This document shows positions 17,736 to 26,734 of a stretch of DNA of 64,000 nt, piece by piece. The notes under the pieces were generated by a model. That model did no database searches, was not told the origin of the DNA, and worked only from the letters and a program-made list of their open reading frames with translations. The translations under genes and the position numbers were made by a program. Source of the DNA: Citrobacter amalonaticus Y19 (GTDB taxonomy: Bacteria; Pseudomonadota; Gammaproteobacteria; Enterobacterales; Enterobacteriaceae); contig NZ_CP011132.1 in NCBI RefSeq assembly GCF_000981805.1, forward strand, positions 5,456,001-5,520,000, given 5' to 3'. How positions within the stretch are numbered: the first letter of the stretch is position 1; each line of letters begins with the position of its first letter.

Positions 17736-19130
17736 ATGAAAAAAGCAGGACTTTTACTGATTTTTGCCTCGCTGCCGGCAATGGCAGCTGATATCTCTTT
17801 GTCTTCATCGGGGGCGTCAGTTAGCGGTAACGCTATCAGCGATGGGCTCTTTTATTCTATTGGTGGTGGTTCGGTTATTTCACCCCCGCCCAGTCGTAAC
17901 AATATGTCCAGGATAGGCATTAATGGTGGCCTTAGCAGTGATCTGATGTGTGGCAATTTCGACATCAAAACAACCGTTGGCAACCAGCTGAATGGTATTA
18001 CCAGCGGGTTTAAGGATTTGATGGGGAATGTGATTCAGGGGGCGACCGGTGCTGTCATGAGTATGCCGGCAATGGCTATTCAGCGCGCAAACCCCGGGCT
18101 GTATGAAATGCTCACCAATGGCGTTCTGCAGGCCGGTTTGAGTTTTGATAAAGCGATGTTGAACTGTCAGAGCATGTCGAAGAAGCTGGCTGATTATACC
18201 ATCGGCAATAAATGGCAGCAGGTAGCCGTCTCTGAAGAGTACAAAGATATTGTGGCCACAAGTGGTGGCGATGCGGTTTCCAGCGACCAGAAACTGCAAA
18301 AAGCAACCGGAGAGGAAGGCGTGACGTGGGTCGGTGGGCAGAAAAGGGGAGGTAAGGGGCAGCCCGCAATTCAACCCACTCGGGATCTGGCCAAAGCTGG
18401 TTATAACATGATGAATAATTTGCCAGTGACCAGTAACAGCAGCGTCGGCTCCTCGAGCTGCAATGGTACCGCATGCCAACGTTATAAATCTTCTGAAGAG
18501 GCCGCAGCGGCCGTTGTTAAAGTGCTTGGTGATCGCTCCATCAGGACTTGCCGGGAAACCAGTGAATGTACCAGTGGTGGAACCGATAACCAGCCGGGCA
18601 GTGCTGTCGCTGGTACTGGCTTTTCTCCCATCCTTGAGGATGCCACGAAAGAGAATCTGGAGCAGCTTAGTAAGCTGGTTAGTGGTGAACTGCAGCCCAC
18701 CACTGATAACCTTTCCGCACTGAAAACCGGCAGTCTGGTTGTCACCCGCGGGGTAATTCAGGCATTACGTGACGATCCAGACAAAGCGGCCCTGGTTCAA
18801 CGGCTTGCCGGCGAACTGGCGATGTCCGATACCGTTGAAACCGCGCTAACAATGCGCAGGATGCTCACCACCGGTGAATCCGAACCTAATGCTGCAGAGC
18901 AGCCGGAAGCTATTGCCGAGGGTGATCGCCGCATCGATGCCCTCGATCGCGAGCTGACGGCGCTGCGTAATGAGATGGAGTTACGCAAATCTATCAGCAA
19001 TAACAGTCTGCTTACGGCACTGGAACGGCAGGGAACAAGGAATCAGGATAACCGTCTGCAGCAGAAAGCCGGTAACGAGGACCAGGGCTTCAGCCAGATG
19101 GGCCAGTCTCAGTCTTCCGGAGCAAACTGA
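17736..19130 (+). CDS. ICE protein, TIGR03755 family (TraH-like)
   Basis: 464 residues from an ATG giving a clean signal peptide (MKKAGLLLIFASLPAMA). Contains YSIGGGSVISPPPSR, a CGNFDIKTTVGNQLNG segment, and a C-terminal helical, coiled-coil region (RRIDALDRELTALRNEMEL). Matches TIGR03755; by order it takes the place of TraH in F-type systems. Function in mating-pair formation is inferred from order. Confidence 0.9.
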   Translation: MKKAGLLLIFASLPAMAADISLSSSGASVSGNAISDGLFYSIGGGSVISPPPSRNNMSRIGINGGLSSDLMCGNFDIKTTVGNQLNGITSGFKDLMGNVIQGATGAVMSMPAMAIQRANPGLYEMLTNGVLQAGLSFDKAMLNCQSMSKKLADYTIGNKWQQVAVSEEYKDIVATSGGDAVSSDQKLQKATGEEGVTWVGGQKRGGKGQPAIQPTRDLAKAGYNMMNNLPVTSNSSVGSSSCNGTACQRYKSSEEAAAAVVKVLGDRSIRTCRETSECTSGGTDNQPGSAVAGTGFSPILEDATKENLEQLSKLVSGELQPTTDNLSALKTGSLVVTRGVIQALRDDPDKAALVQRLAGELAMSDTVETALTMRRMLTTGESEPNAAEQPEAIAEGDRRIDALDRELTALRNEMELRKSISNNSLLTALERQGTRNQDNRLQQKAGNEDQGFSQMGQSQSSGAN

Positions 19131-19131
19131 T

Positions 19132-19470
19132 ATGAGACTTAACCCGCTCAGCGGCCATATTGGCCGCATTCTCCTTATGGTGCTGCTCATTCTGTTGATG
19201 ACGGCCAGCATGTTTGCTATCGCAGCGGTATTTATGGCTTACGACCCTGATGGCCACATCACACGGCGCTGGTTGCATGACAGCCGATGGGGACTGTTTG
19301 CCTGGCGACTGGTTCTTTATGGCTGCCTTATTACCGCCTGGATACTGAAGGTACGCCCACAGGCATTAATCCGTTGGCCGGACGGACGTCCACGTCTTGT
19401 GCGTATGGAACTGATGGGGGTGTTGTTCCTGGTAGCCACAGAATATGTGGCCTGGACAAGCGCTGTGTAA
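19132..19470 (+). CDS. Small multi-pass membrane protein of transfer operon
   Basis: 112 residues starting 1 bp after the stop of the TraH-like gene. Three likely membrane segments (about 10-34, 54-70, 92-108) separated by charged loops (DPDGHITRRWLHDSRWG). Conserved position between TIGR03755 and the TraG-like gene. No named family recalled. Confidence 0.78.
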   Translation: MRLNPLSGHIGRILLMVLLILLMTASMFAIAAVFMAYDPDGHITRRWLHDSRWGLFAWRLVLYGCLITAWILKVRPQALIRWPDGRPRLVRMELMGVLFLVATEYVAWTSAV

Positions 19471-19480
19471 GGAGAGGACG

Positions 19481-21022
19481 ATGACAGCAAACAGTTTTCT
19501 GGAATATTTTCTCGTTCTCTTTGGCTGGGTAATGAACAATGCCATGTGGAGCATTCTCAGCAATACGGGACTTTTTGCATTGCCACTGGTGGTCAGGGTT
19601 CTTGGCGTCTGGCTGAAAGTGAGGGAGGAGGGGGCTGACGAGGGGAACAAAGGGCTCCTTGCCCTTCCGCGAATCGAACATGCACTGTATGTGTCTTATC
19701 TTGTGATGCTCTTTTGCTGTATTCCGCTGTTGCCGGTTGATATCAGCACAATCAAGTTCGACAGCTCGCGCGCTAAACAGTGTGGCGTCAGTGTGCCGAC
19801 GCCACAGAATTCCGGCTACAAGGGACTCGTTAATGATTTTGACGGTCGTACGGCCGAGGTTCCAGTATGGTGGTATCTCCTGCATATGATGTCGAAGGGT
19901 ACAACGCAGGCAATGATTGCATCAATCCCATGCGGTACGAATTTGCGGCAGATGCGTTTTGACGTTCAGAACACGAAGCTGCGTGATCCTGTGTTGCTGC
20001 AGGAGGTCCAGGAATTTGCAGATCAATGTTACTCGAGAGCATATTTCAGGTTGAAAAACAGCAACAGCCAGCTCAGTGATGCCACCATCAACTCTGTGGG
20101 CTGGATAGGTAGCAGCTACTTTCTGAATACTACCGGATATTATGACTACTACACGGCTATGACGCCACGTAGCCAGTGGCCTTACAACAGCAGCCGGGAC
20201 AGTGGCTATCCAGATACTGGCGCAGGTGGATATCCAACATGTAAGACGTGGTGGTCCGATGGTACTTCCGGGCTTCGCAAAAGAGTTCTGGCCAGCTTTA
20301 GTGATAACACACGTAAGGAGATGCAACGCCAGTTCCCCGGACAGCAGTGGGAAGAAATCGCCCTACGCTGGCTTGTCAGCCCACGTAACGCAGATCTGTC
20401 CGGGGGCGGTACCACTTATGCTGTTGGCAGTAGCGATACAACCACCGGAGTAGTTGGTAATCTTACACGCCTTACCTCGTCTATTGGTCTTGGACTGAAA
20501 CAGGCCGAAGCGTTACCTGGTTTTGATGCATTGAAACAGGCATTGCCAATGATTCAGGCATTATTGTTGATGATGGTAATCACGGTCATACCGGCATTAC
20601 TGATGTTCAGCGCCTACGATCCGAAAACTATTTTTACTATCTCCTTCGCGTTATTCGCTCTTCAGTTCATCACGTTTTGGTGGGAGCTGGCAGGCTGGCT
20701 TGATGACAGATTGATCACCATCCTCTATGACAATATGGCTGAGCAGGGGATTGCAAACAGCTCGGTGCCTTTCGCGGCTTTCTTTAGTTCAACGGCTGAT
20801 GGATGGATTATGAACCTGGTTCTGGGGATGATGTACTTGGTATTTCCCGCGTTTTGGGTAGGAATGCTTAGCTGGATTGGCGTTAATTTGGGAACAGCAA
20901 TAACTACTGGATTAGAAAAAGGTGGTTCTCAACCACAGCAGGCGGGAGCCGAGGCTGGAAGAGGAGCTCAGCAGATTGTTACAGATAAAGTCGGGGGAGC
21001 TATAAAAGGAAGCTTCAAATAG
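19481..21022 (+). CDS. Conjugal transfer protein with TraG N-terminal domain
   Basis: 513 residues; ATG preceded by AAGGAGAGG. Membrane segments at about 10-30, 65-85 and several between 370 and 480; the loop carries conserved Cys and Trp residues. Sequence and order correspond to the TraG_N family, which acts in mating-pair stabilisation at the inner membrane. It ends in a Gln/Gly-rich cytoplasmic tail without the long periplasmic C-terminus of F TraG, which is normal for GI-type elements. Last gene of the third transfer operon. Confidence 0.9.
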   Translation: MTANSFLEYFLVLFGWVMNNAMWSILSNTGLFALPLVVRVLGVWLKVREEGADEGNKGLLALPRIEHALYVSYLVMLFCCIPLLPVDISTIKFDSSRAKQCGVSVPTPQNSGYKGLVNDFDGRTAEVPVWWYLLHMMSKGTTQAMIASIPCGTNLRQMRFDVQNTKLRDPVLLQEVQEFADQCYSRAYFRLKNSNSQLSDATINSVGWIGSSYFLNTTGYYDYYTAMTPRSQWPYNSSRDSGYPDTGAGGYPTCKTWWSDGTSGLRKRVLASFSDNTRKEMQRQFPGQQWEEIALRWLVSPRNADLSGGGTTYAVGSSDTTTGVVGNLTRLTSSIGLGLKQAEALPGFDALKQALPMIQALLLMMVITVIPALLMFSAYDPKTIFTISFALFALQFITFWWELAGWLDDRLITILYDNMAEQGIANSSVPFAAFFSSTADGWIMNLVLGMMYLVFPAFWVGMLSWIGVNLGTAITTGLEKGGSQPQQAGAEAGRGAQQIVTDKVGGAIKGSFK

Positions 21023-21082
21023 TAGTATTCATTCCATAGAGGACTGCCCATAGAGGACTGCGCGATATTTGAAACGCGCAGT

Positions 21083-21373
21083 TCATCTATTATCAGTCCA
21101 TTTCCTATCTTGATCTGCCCATTCAGCCCTTTCTTCTTCCCAACGTGCTCTCCATTCGTCATTTCGTTTTTTACGTTCGGGAGTTATGGTCAGAATATTT
21201 GCTATACCATCGAGTACGGAGGTTCCACATGCATTGGTTGCACTGGTTAGTGCAATTGGCTCAGGTTTTTTCCGCTTTAACTTGGACTCATCACAAACGA
21301 TATTGCGGCGTTTTGTGGTGAAGCGCGCAAAGGTGCTGCTTAGGTCATCTTTATTGAAACCGTCTTCGCTCAT
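21083..21373 (-). CDS. Small charged protein, unknown function
   Basis: 96 residues on the opposite strand to the transfer operon, with TGAGGAG at a good distance from the ATG. Highly charged: the last third is Arg/Glu/Trp-rich (RWEEERAEWADQDRKW), suggesting a helix. Convergent with the TraG-like gene and divergent from the PHP-ATPase gene. No family recognised. The 226 bp to the next gene hold no feature I can name. Confidence 0.6.
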   Translation of the reverse strand: MSEDGFNKDDLSSTFARFTTKRRNIVCDESKLKRKKPEPIALTSATNACGTSVLDGIANILTITPERKKRNDEWRARWEEERAEWADQDRKWTDNR

Positions 21374-21599
21374 GGCAACGACTCCTCATTTTGTCTTTTT
21401 GTCTAATAAATAAGCTACTAAAAATCCCCTTTACACGCAAATTATAAAGCGCTATTGGGGGAGGGTATCGGCTCACCTGCGCGTTCTTTGGCGGCGAGCT
21501 CCAGCCCGCAACCTAAGAATATATGACGAAATGTTTCTGGATTACTAGGTGAATGCTTCTATAGTGGGATGACTTCTGGCATCACATGGAAAAGAAACA

Positions 21600-24287
21600 A
21601 TGACGGTAGGATCACGCTGGTTTAAATTTGATTTTCATAACCATACCCCGGCCTCAGATGACTACAGAGTACCGGATCTCCAGCCCCGGGAATGGCTGCT
21701 GGCTTACATGCGACAGCAGGTCGACTGTGTTGTCATTAGTGACCATAACAGTGGGGCCTGGATTGACGTTTTGAAAGCGGAACTGGCGAACATGTCCCGG
21801 GACGCCAGTTCCGGTGAACTGGCAGACTTCCGGCCGTTGACTCTGTTTCCGGGGGTGGAGCTCACGGCCACCGGCAACGTCCATATCCTCGCAGTGTTGC
21901 ACACCCAGAGCACCAGTGCCGAGGTGGAACGGCTCCTGGCCCAGTGCAACAACAACTTCCCTATTCCGCGTGAAACCCCCAATCATCAGCTTGTGCTCCA
22001 GCTGGGACCTGCGGGCATCATCAGTAATATCCGTCGTAACCCGGAAGCGATTTGTATCCTCGCACACATTGATGCAGCGAAAGGCGTTCTGACAAGCCTT
22101 ACTAATCAGGGGGAATTGGCTGCCGCTTTTCAGGCAAACCCTCATGCTGTGGAGATCAGACACAGGGAGGAGGATATTACGAACGGGACTCACCGGCGTC
22201 TGATTGCGGATTTGCCATGGCTCCGGGGATCAGATGCGCACCACCCTGAACAAGCGGGAGTGCGCACTTGCTGGCTGAAGATGTCCGCGCCTGATTTTGA
22301 CGGTCTCAGGCATGCATTACTCGATCCGGAAAACTGCGTGTTGTTCGATGATAACCCTCCGGAGGCACCAGCTTCACATTTGCGAAGCCTGACATTCAGG
22401 ACTCGACTTTGCCGGCCGGCGGACCAGAATGGGGCCTCCGTCGAGTTCAGTCCGTTTTACAACGCGGTGATCGGCTCCCGGGGCAGTGGTAAGTCCACGC
22501 TTATCGAAAGTATCCGTCTGGCCATGCGAAAAACCGAAGGACTGACTGTGTCTCAAAGCAACAAGTTGAGCCAGTTCAGTCAGACGGGGATGGGCATGGA
22601 GGCGGATTCTTTCATCGAATGTGTATTCCGCAAAGAAGGCACCGATTTCAGGCTCAGCTGGCGGCCCGGTGGTCGTCATGAATTGCATATCTTCAGCGAA
22701 GGTCAGTGGGTGCAGGACAATCACTGGTCAGCAGACCGTTTTCCCCTCTCGATATACAGCCAGAAAATGCTCTACGAGCTGGCGTCGGACACAGGGGCAT
22801 TCCTGCGCGTCTGTGACGAGAGTCCGGTGGTCAACAAACGTGCCTGGAAAGAGCGCTGGGATCAACTGGAAAGAGAATATCTGAATGAGCAAATCACGCT
22901 GCGTGGTCACTTGGCCAGCCAGACGATCGCGGGCACACTGCAGGGGGAGCTGTCTGATGCTGAACGGGCCGTCAGTCAGTTGCGGTCCAGTGCGTACTAT
23001 CCAGTTTGCACCCGTCTGGCCACGGCCCGGGCTGAACTGTCTGCGGCGACTCTTCCTCTGGAGCATCATGAACAGCGTGTCGCTGGCCTGAGGGCGCAGG
23101 CGGAAGAGTCAGTACAAGTCCCGGTTCTCCAGGTGGAGGCGTCTGCACCACTGACAGCATTTATGACGCGTCTTTCGGACGTACAGCAACAATATGAACA
23201 GCGTCTTGACACGCTGTTGTCAGACTATGCCGCGGAACTCGATGCCATCAGGCAGGAGCCCTCTCTTCTCGCACTGGAAGAGGTGGTCCGCAACCAGGAG
23301 GAAACCGTACAACGTGAGGCTATTGCGTTACGGGAGCAGGGGCTCAATCCGAATGTCCTCGATGAGCTGATGACACGTTGCGAGTCGCTGAAATCGGAGC
23401 TGAGAAATTACGCCGATCTTGACGGGACGATTGCTGCCTCCGCAGCGAAGTCCGCAGAATTGCTGGCTGAAATGCGTAACCACCGTATGGTACTGACCGA
23501 AAAGCGGAAGGCGTTTCTGTCCTCCCTGTCTCTCAGCGCGCTGGAAATAAAAATTCTGCCGCTCTGTGCCCCGTATGAAGACACTGTATCTGGCTATCAG
23601 GCGGTAACCGGCATAGGCAACTTTGCCGAACGTATCTATGATAATGGTGACGGAAGCGGGCTGCTTCACGGCTTTATCAGTCTGCGTCCGTACAGTCCGA
23701 TGCCAGCGGCTACGGAAAGCAAATATCTTGAGCTGGATAAGCTTAAAGCGCTGCATCTTGCTATCAATCGCGAGGAGCCGGGCGCCGGGGCAGAGCTTCA
23801 CGGTGCTTTCAGAAATCGCCTTAAAGGTCTGAATGAAGCGCAACTGGATGCCCTGCAATGCTGGTATCCGGATGACGGGATCCACATTCGTTACCAGACG
23901 CCCGGGGGAGGAATGGAAGACATTTCCTCTGCCTCACCAGGACAAAAAGGGGCGAGCATGTTGCAGTTCCTGTTGTCGTATGGCACCGATCCACTTCTGC
24001 TGGATCAACCAGAAGACGACCTGGACTGCCTGATGCTAAGCATGAGCGTTATCCCTGCCATCATGGCAAACAAGAAACGCCGGCAGCTGATTATCGTGTC
24101 GCATTCTGCCCCAATAGTCGTCAATGGTGATGCGGAATACGTTATCAGTATGCAACACGACCGCTCTGGCCTGTACCCGGGGCTTTGTGGAGCGCTTCAG
24201 GAGACGCCGGTGAAGGCGCTGATTTGCCGACAAATGGAGGGAGGGGAAAAAGCATTCCGTTCCCGTTATGAGCGGATACTAAGCTGA
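21600..24287 (+). CDS. PHP-phosphoesterase/SMC-like ATPase fusion (TrlF-like)
   Basis: 895 residues. Residues 1-270 form a PHP domain with the metal-binding motifs FHNHT, SDHNSGAW, GVELTATGNVHIL, LAHIDAAKG and GSDAHHPE, all apparently intact. An ABC/SMC-type ATPase follows: Walker A GSRGSGKST near residue 290, a long coiled-coil middle (about 410-680), signature SSASPGQ near 775, Walker B LLLDQPEDDLD near 800 and H-loop IVSHSA. This layout is that of proteins annotated as TrlF-family AAA-like ATPases, which are suspected defence effectors: the ATPase would sense DNA or DNA ends and the PHP domain would cleave a phosphoester. It opens the accessory region after the transfer genes. Role in defence is inference. 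Confidence 0.88.
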   Translation: MTVGSRWFKFDFHNHTPASDDYRVPDLQPREWLLAYMRQQVDCVVISDHNSGAWIDVLKAELANMSRDASSGELADFRPLTLFPGVELTATGNVHILAVLHTQSTSAEVERLLAQCNNNFPIPRETPNHQLVLQLGPAGIISNIRRNPEAICILAHIDAAKGVLTSLTNQGELAAAFQANPHAVEIRHREEDITNGTHRRLIADLPWLRGSDAHHPEQAGVRTCWLKMSAPDFDGLRHALLDPENCVLFDDNPPEAPASHLRSLTFRTRLCRPADQNGASVEFSPFYNAVIGSRGSGKSTLIESIRLAMRKTEGLTVSQSNKLSQFSQTGMGMEADSFIECVFRKEGTDFRLSWRPGGRHELHIFSEGQWVQDNHWSADRFPLSIYSQKMLYELASDTGAFLRVCDESPVVNKRAWKERWDQLEREYLNEQITLRGHLASQTIAGTLQGELSDAERAVSQLRSSAYYPVCTRLATARAELSAATLPLEHHEQRVAGLRAQAEESVQVPVLQVEASAPLTAFMTRLSDVQQQYEQRLDTLLSDYAAELDAIRQEPSLLALEEVVRNQEETVQREAIALREQGLNPNVLDELMTRCESLKSELRNYADLDGTIAASAAKSAELLAEMRNHRMVLTEKRKAFLSSLSLSALEIKILPLCAPYEDTVSGYQAVTGIGNFAERIYDNGDGSGLLHGFISLRPYSPMPAATESKYLELDKLKALHLAINREEPGAGAELHGAFRNRLKGLNEAQLDALQCWYPDDGIHIRYQTPGGGMEDISSASPGQKGASMLQFLLSYGTDPLLLDQPEDDLDCLMLSMSVIPAIMANKKRRQLIIVSHSAPIVVNGDAEYVISMQHDRSGLYPGLCGALQETPVKALICRQMEGGEKAFRSRYERILS

Positions 24288-24370
24288 GAAACTGTACCAT
24301 CCCTAGGGCAGACAGACGTGTCAGAAGAGTAGCACCTGCGTGCCATTGAGTGTTTGAAAACCCGAACATT

Positions 24371-24409
24371 GGCCCCCATCATGCTGTTGGAGGCAGCATG
24401 ATGGGGGCC
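24371..24409. terminator. Perfect 16-bp hairpin between convergent genes
   Basis: GGCCCCCATCATGCTG and its exact complement flank a 7-base loop. It lies midway between two converging genes and is symmetrical, so it can stop transcription from both sides, although no T run is present on the plus side. It could also be a recombination scar. Confidence 0.65.
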
Positions 24410-24457
24410 GATGAGGCCTGTGAGTTACCCTTTCCCCTGACAGCCGTCACCAGAGTG

Positions 24458-26287
24458 TCAGTGGTGAGCATTGAGCCATGCAATCAGAAGTGCATCGCTA
24501 CGGGAAAGCGTCCCATTTTTCAGCTGATTATCAATGGCTGTGTACAGTTTTTTTTCAGTGATTCCGTGAAGGGGGTTCAGTTCCCTGAAAACTGACTCAC
24601 TGGTAAACTGGCACCGGGTAAATGCTTCCTCAGCGGTACTGACGGTTGGGTGGATCACCACAATATTAAACAACGCGCTGATGGTTGCCCGCAGATAGTG
24701 TTCAAGGTTCACCGTCAGCAGGTCAATGTGCGGGCTGGTGCCTGCATTGTGCACGATGGTGTTTCTCAGCAGATACAGGCGGTGAAGATGCCGGGTGACT
24801 TTCTCTGCATGCTGCTGCAGTTTATCCGCCATTTTCTCGGGTGACGCACAGATCCCGGCAAGCTTACGCACTCGGTACATGACATACGGAAAGTGCTGTA
24901 AATCTGCCTGAAGCTCCCGGGCCCGGTCTGCATCTTTAAGAAGGGCATAGAGCTGCCCCAGTGGAAGTGAGGCAATGTCTGGTGTGCGTAAGGGGTGTCC
25001 CGGTTCTCGCAGGATGAAGCGAAGCACTTTTCTTAGTGAAAAAAGCTGTTTAACAATATAATCCAGCACCATGCAGGGAGCCACAACGCTGATGACATGC
25101 TGTTCATGTGATGGTGTGCCAGGGGCAACCCCTAGCGTTAATGATTCAAGTGCCGACCAGTAAGCGGTGAAACGACTCTCCTGAACCTGGCTTTCAATAC
25201 CGTTACGGAAAAACCGAAATACGGAGCTGATTTTTTTACGGGACACATCCGGTGTATCTGTGAATAGCCGGTTCATCGCCACCATAAAGCGCGCAAACTC
25301 CTCGTCCGTTAACCGGTCCGAGTTTGCCTCGATTTCATTATCGAAGCGCGGCACTTCGGCTTCGTCTTCATCCCTGATTATCATGAACTGTTTCTGGACG
25401 GTGATATCTCCCTTACCCACCATGTAGGCAATGACATCCAGGGATTCACGAAGCATCTGACCGGCCATGTTACGGGCAGATGTGTCAGACATTGAGCAAA
25501 CTGGTATATCGACAGAGAGGGAGAAGCGTTGTCGGGCTTCATCAAGTGGCCGGAACACACATCCGTTGAACTGCAGTGTGGGTCCTTGCGTGTTAAGCAG
25601 GGTGTGCAGTTTCTCACTGATAATAAACATCCGGACTGTTACGTCCCGGGTAGGTGTTACCAGTTTCTGCCGGAACGAGTGAAAGGCGGTCCGGAAAGCG
25701 TCCGGTTCAGTACTCACATTTCTGAAAATATTGATGTACAGCAAGTAACATTCCGTAAGCGTCATTCCCCGGGTGAGGAGCACACTCATGACCCCGTTCG
25801 TCAGTGCGTAAATATCCCGCGCACAGTTTTCATCCAGAGGGTGCTCTGTAAACAGCTCCTGTTCAAGCATCTCAAGAGCCTCAGTGATATAACTGGCCTC
25901 GGTGATATCCGCCAGTTGTACGCAGAGGCTACAGATAAGACGAGGACGCTTTTCCACCGGGCTGCGAGTGGGGTCAACCAGCAGATCTCTGTCCAGAAGA
26001 CTCACCAGTTGAGCGGGGATGTCCTCAAATGCCTCTCTCCTGAGAACTTGATCGGTCTCGAGTAACTCGAGCAGTTCTGTGGCCACCCGGAGTCTTTTTT
26101 TATCGGCACTGAAACGATCTTCCATTTCGTAAAGAAACAGCAGTTCGCGGATTGTGTTGAGTGGATTGCTGTATCCGACACGGTCCGTATCCGGGCTGTT
26201 TTTATGGCAGAAGTTGGACCAGCATTCAGTAAAATAGAGCTGACGCTCGGTAAGCACGTCCCTGTTCAGACGTCGGTCGATACGCAT
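24458..26287 (-). CDS. Large uncharacterised protein with C-terminal HEPN-type motif
   Basis: 609 residues, no membrane segments. The N-terminal half is helical and acidic with no recognised motif. The middle (VFRFFRNGIESQVQESRFTA YWSALESLTLG, about 370-400) resembles the conserved part of the ApeA/HEPN-like proteins in which a Trp-x-x-x-Glu helix precedes the nuclease site. The C-terminal domain has LLRNTIVH at about 507-513, an R-x4-H motif typical of HEPN ribonucleases, in a helix-rich setting. HEPN proteins often act as RNA-cutting toxins or abortive-infection effectors. It converges on the PHP-ATPase gene across a perfect hairpin; the two may form a defence pair or be independent cargo. 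HEPN assignment is by motif and needs structural confirmation. Confidence 0.72.
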   Translation of the reverse strand: MRIDRRLNRDVLTERQLYFTECWSNFCHKNSPDTDRVGYSNPLNTIRELLFLYEMEDRFSADKKRLRVATELLELLETDQVLRREAFEDIPAQLVSLLDRDLLVDPTRSPVEKRPRLICSLCVQLADITEASYITEALEMLEQELFTEHPLDENCARDIYALTNGVMSVLLTRGMTLTECYLLYINIFRNVSTEPDAFRTAFHSFRQKLVTPTRDVTVRMFIISEKLHTLLNTQGPTLQFNGCVFRPLDEARQRFSLSVDIPVCSMSDTSARNMAGQMLRESLDVIAYMVGKGDITVQKQFMIIRDEDEAEVPRFDNEIEANSDRLTDEEFARFMVAMNRLFTDTPDVSRKKISSVFRFFRNGIESQVQESRFTAYWSALESLTLGVAPGTPSHEQHVISVVAPCMVLDYIVKQLFSLRKVLRFILREPGHPLRTPDIASLPLGQLYALLKDADRARELQADLQHFPYVMYRVRKLAGICASPEKMADKLQQHAEKVTRHLHRLYLLRNTIVHNAGTSPHIDLLTVNLEHYLRATISALFNIVVIHPTVSTAEEAFTRCQFTSESVFRELNPLHGITEKKLYTAIDNQLKNGTLSRSDALLIAWLNAHH

Positions 26288-26435
26288 AGGTCTGGAAATC
26301 TCTTGTACGGTGAGTTATGATTCATTCATACCATATTTAAATCATCTGCCGCCATGCGGGGGATGTCACCGAAAAAAACGGCTCTCCCTTCTGTCAGTGG
26401 CTCAGTCCCGGGAAGGCTCAGGGCCTCATCTTCAG

Positions 26436-26464
26436 AAAGCCACCCTTACTGGTGGCTTTTTTTT
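26436..26464 (+). terminator. Orphan rho-independent terminator
   Basis: GCCACC-CTTACT-GGTGGC followed by eight T residues. It points rightward but no convincing plus-strand gene precedes it: the divergent gap 26288-26734 holds no supported ORF. It may end a small RNA or be left from a lost gene. Confidence 0.75.
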
Positions 26465-26734
26465 CAGCAGTCCGGGATCCTTGTTTCACCTTGGCACTCC
26501 TAGAAATTGCAGGTTGTAAAGCTCACAGTATTACATCATTGCTAAAATTGCATTGTATTCCGATTTTGTCTCTGATTATGCAATGTTCTGTTTCCCTTCG
26601 ATCCGAAAAAAGCATAAATCGGATAATAGGGTGACGAACTTTGCATGAAGGGCATCAGGTGACATTTTCCAGAGAAAAAAAGCTCCCTACCGCTTATTAT
26701 TCATGAAATTTCTTATGGAAAACGCAGGATATCT

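Noticed and set aside
24371..24409. Hairpin as part of an insertion-sequence end
   Set aside because: No matching second copy in the window and no transposase; best read as a bidirectional terminator.
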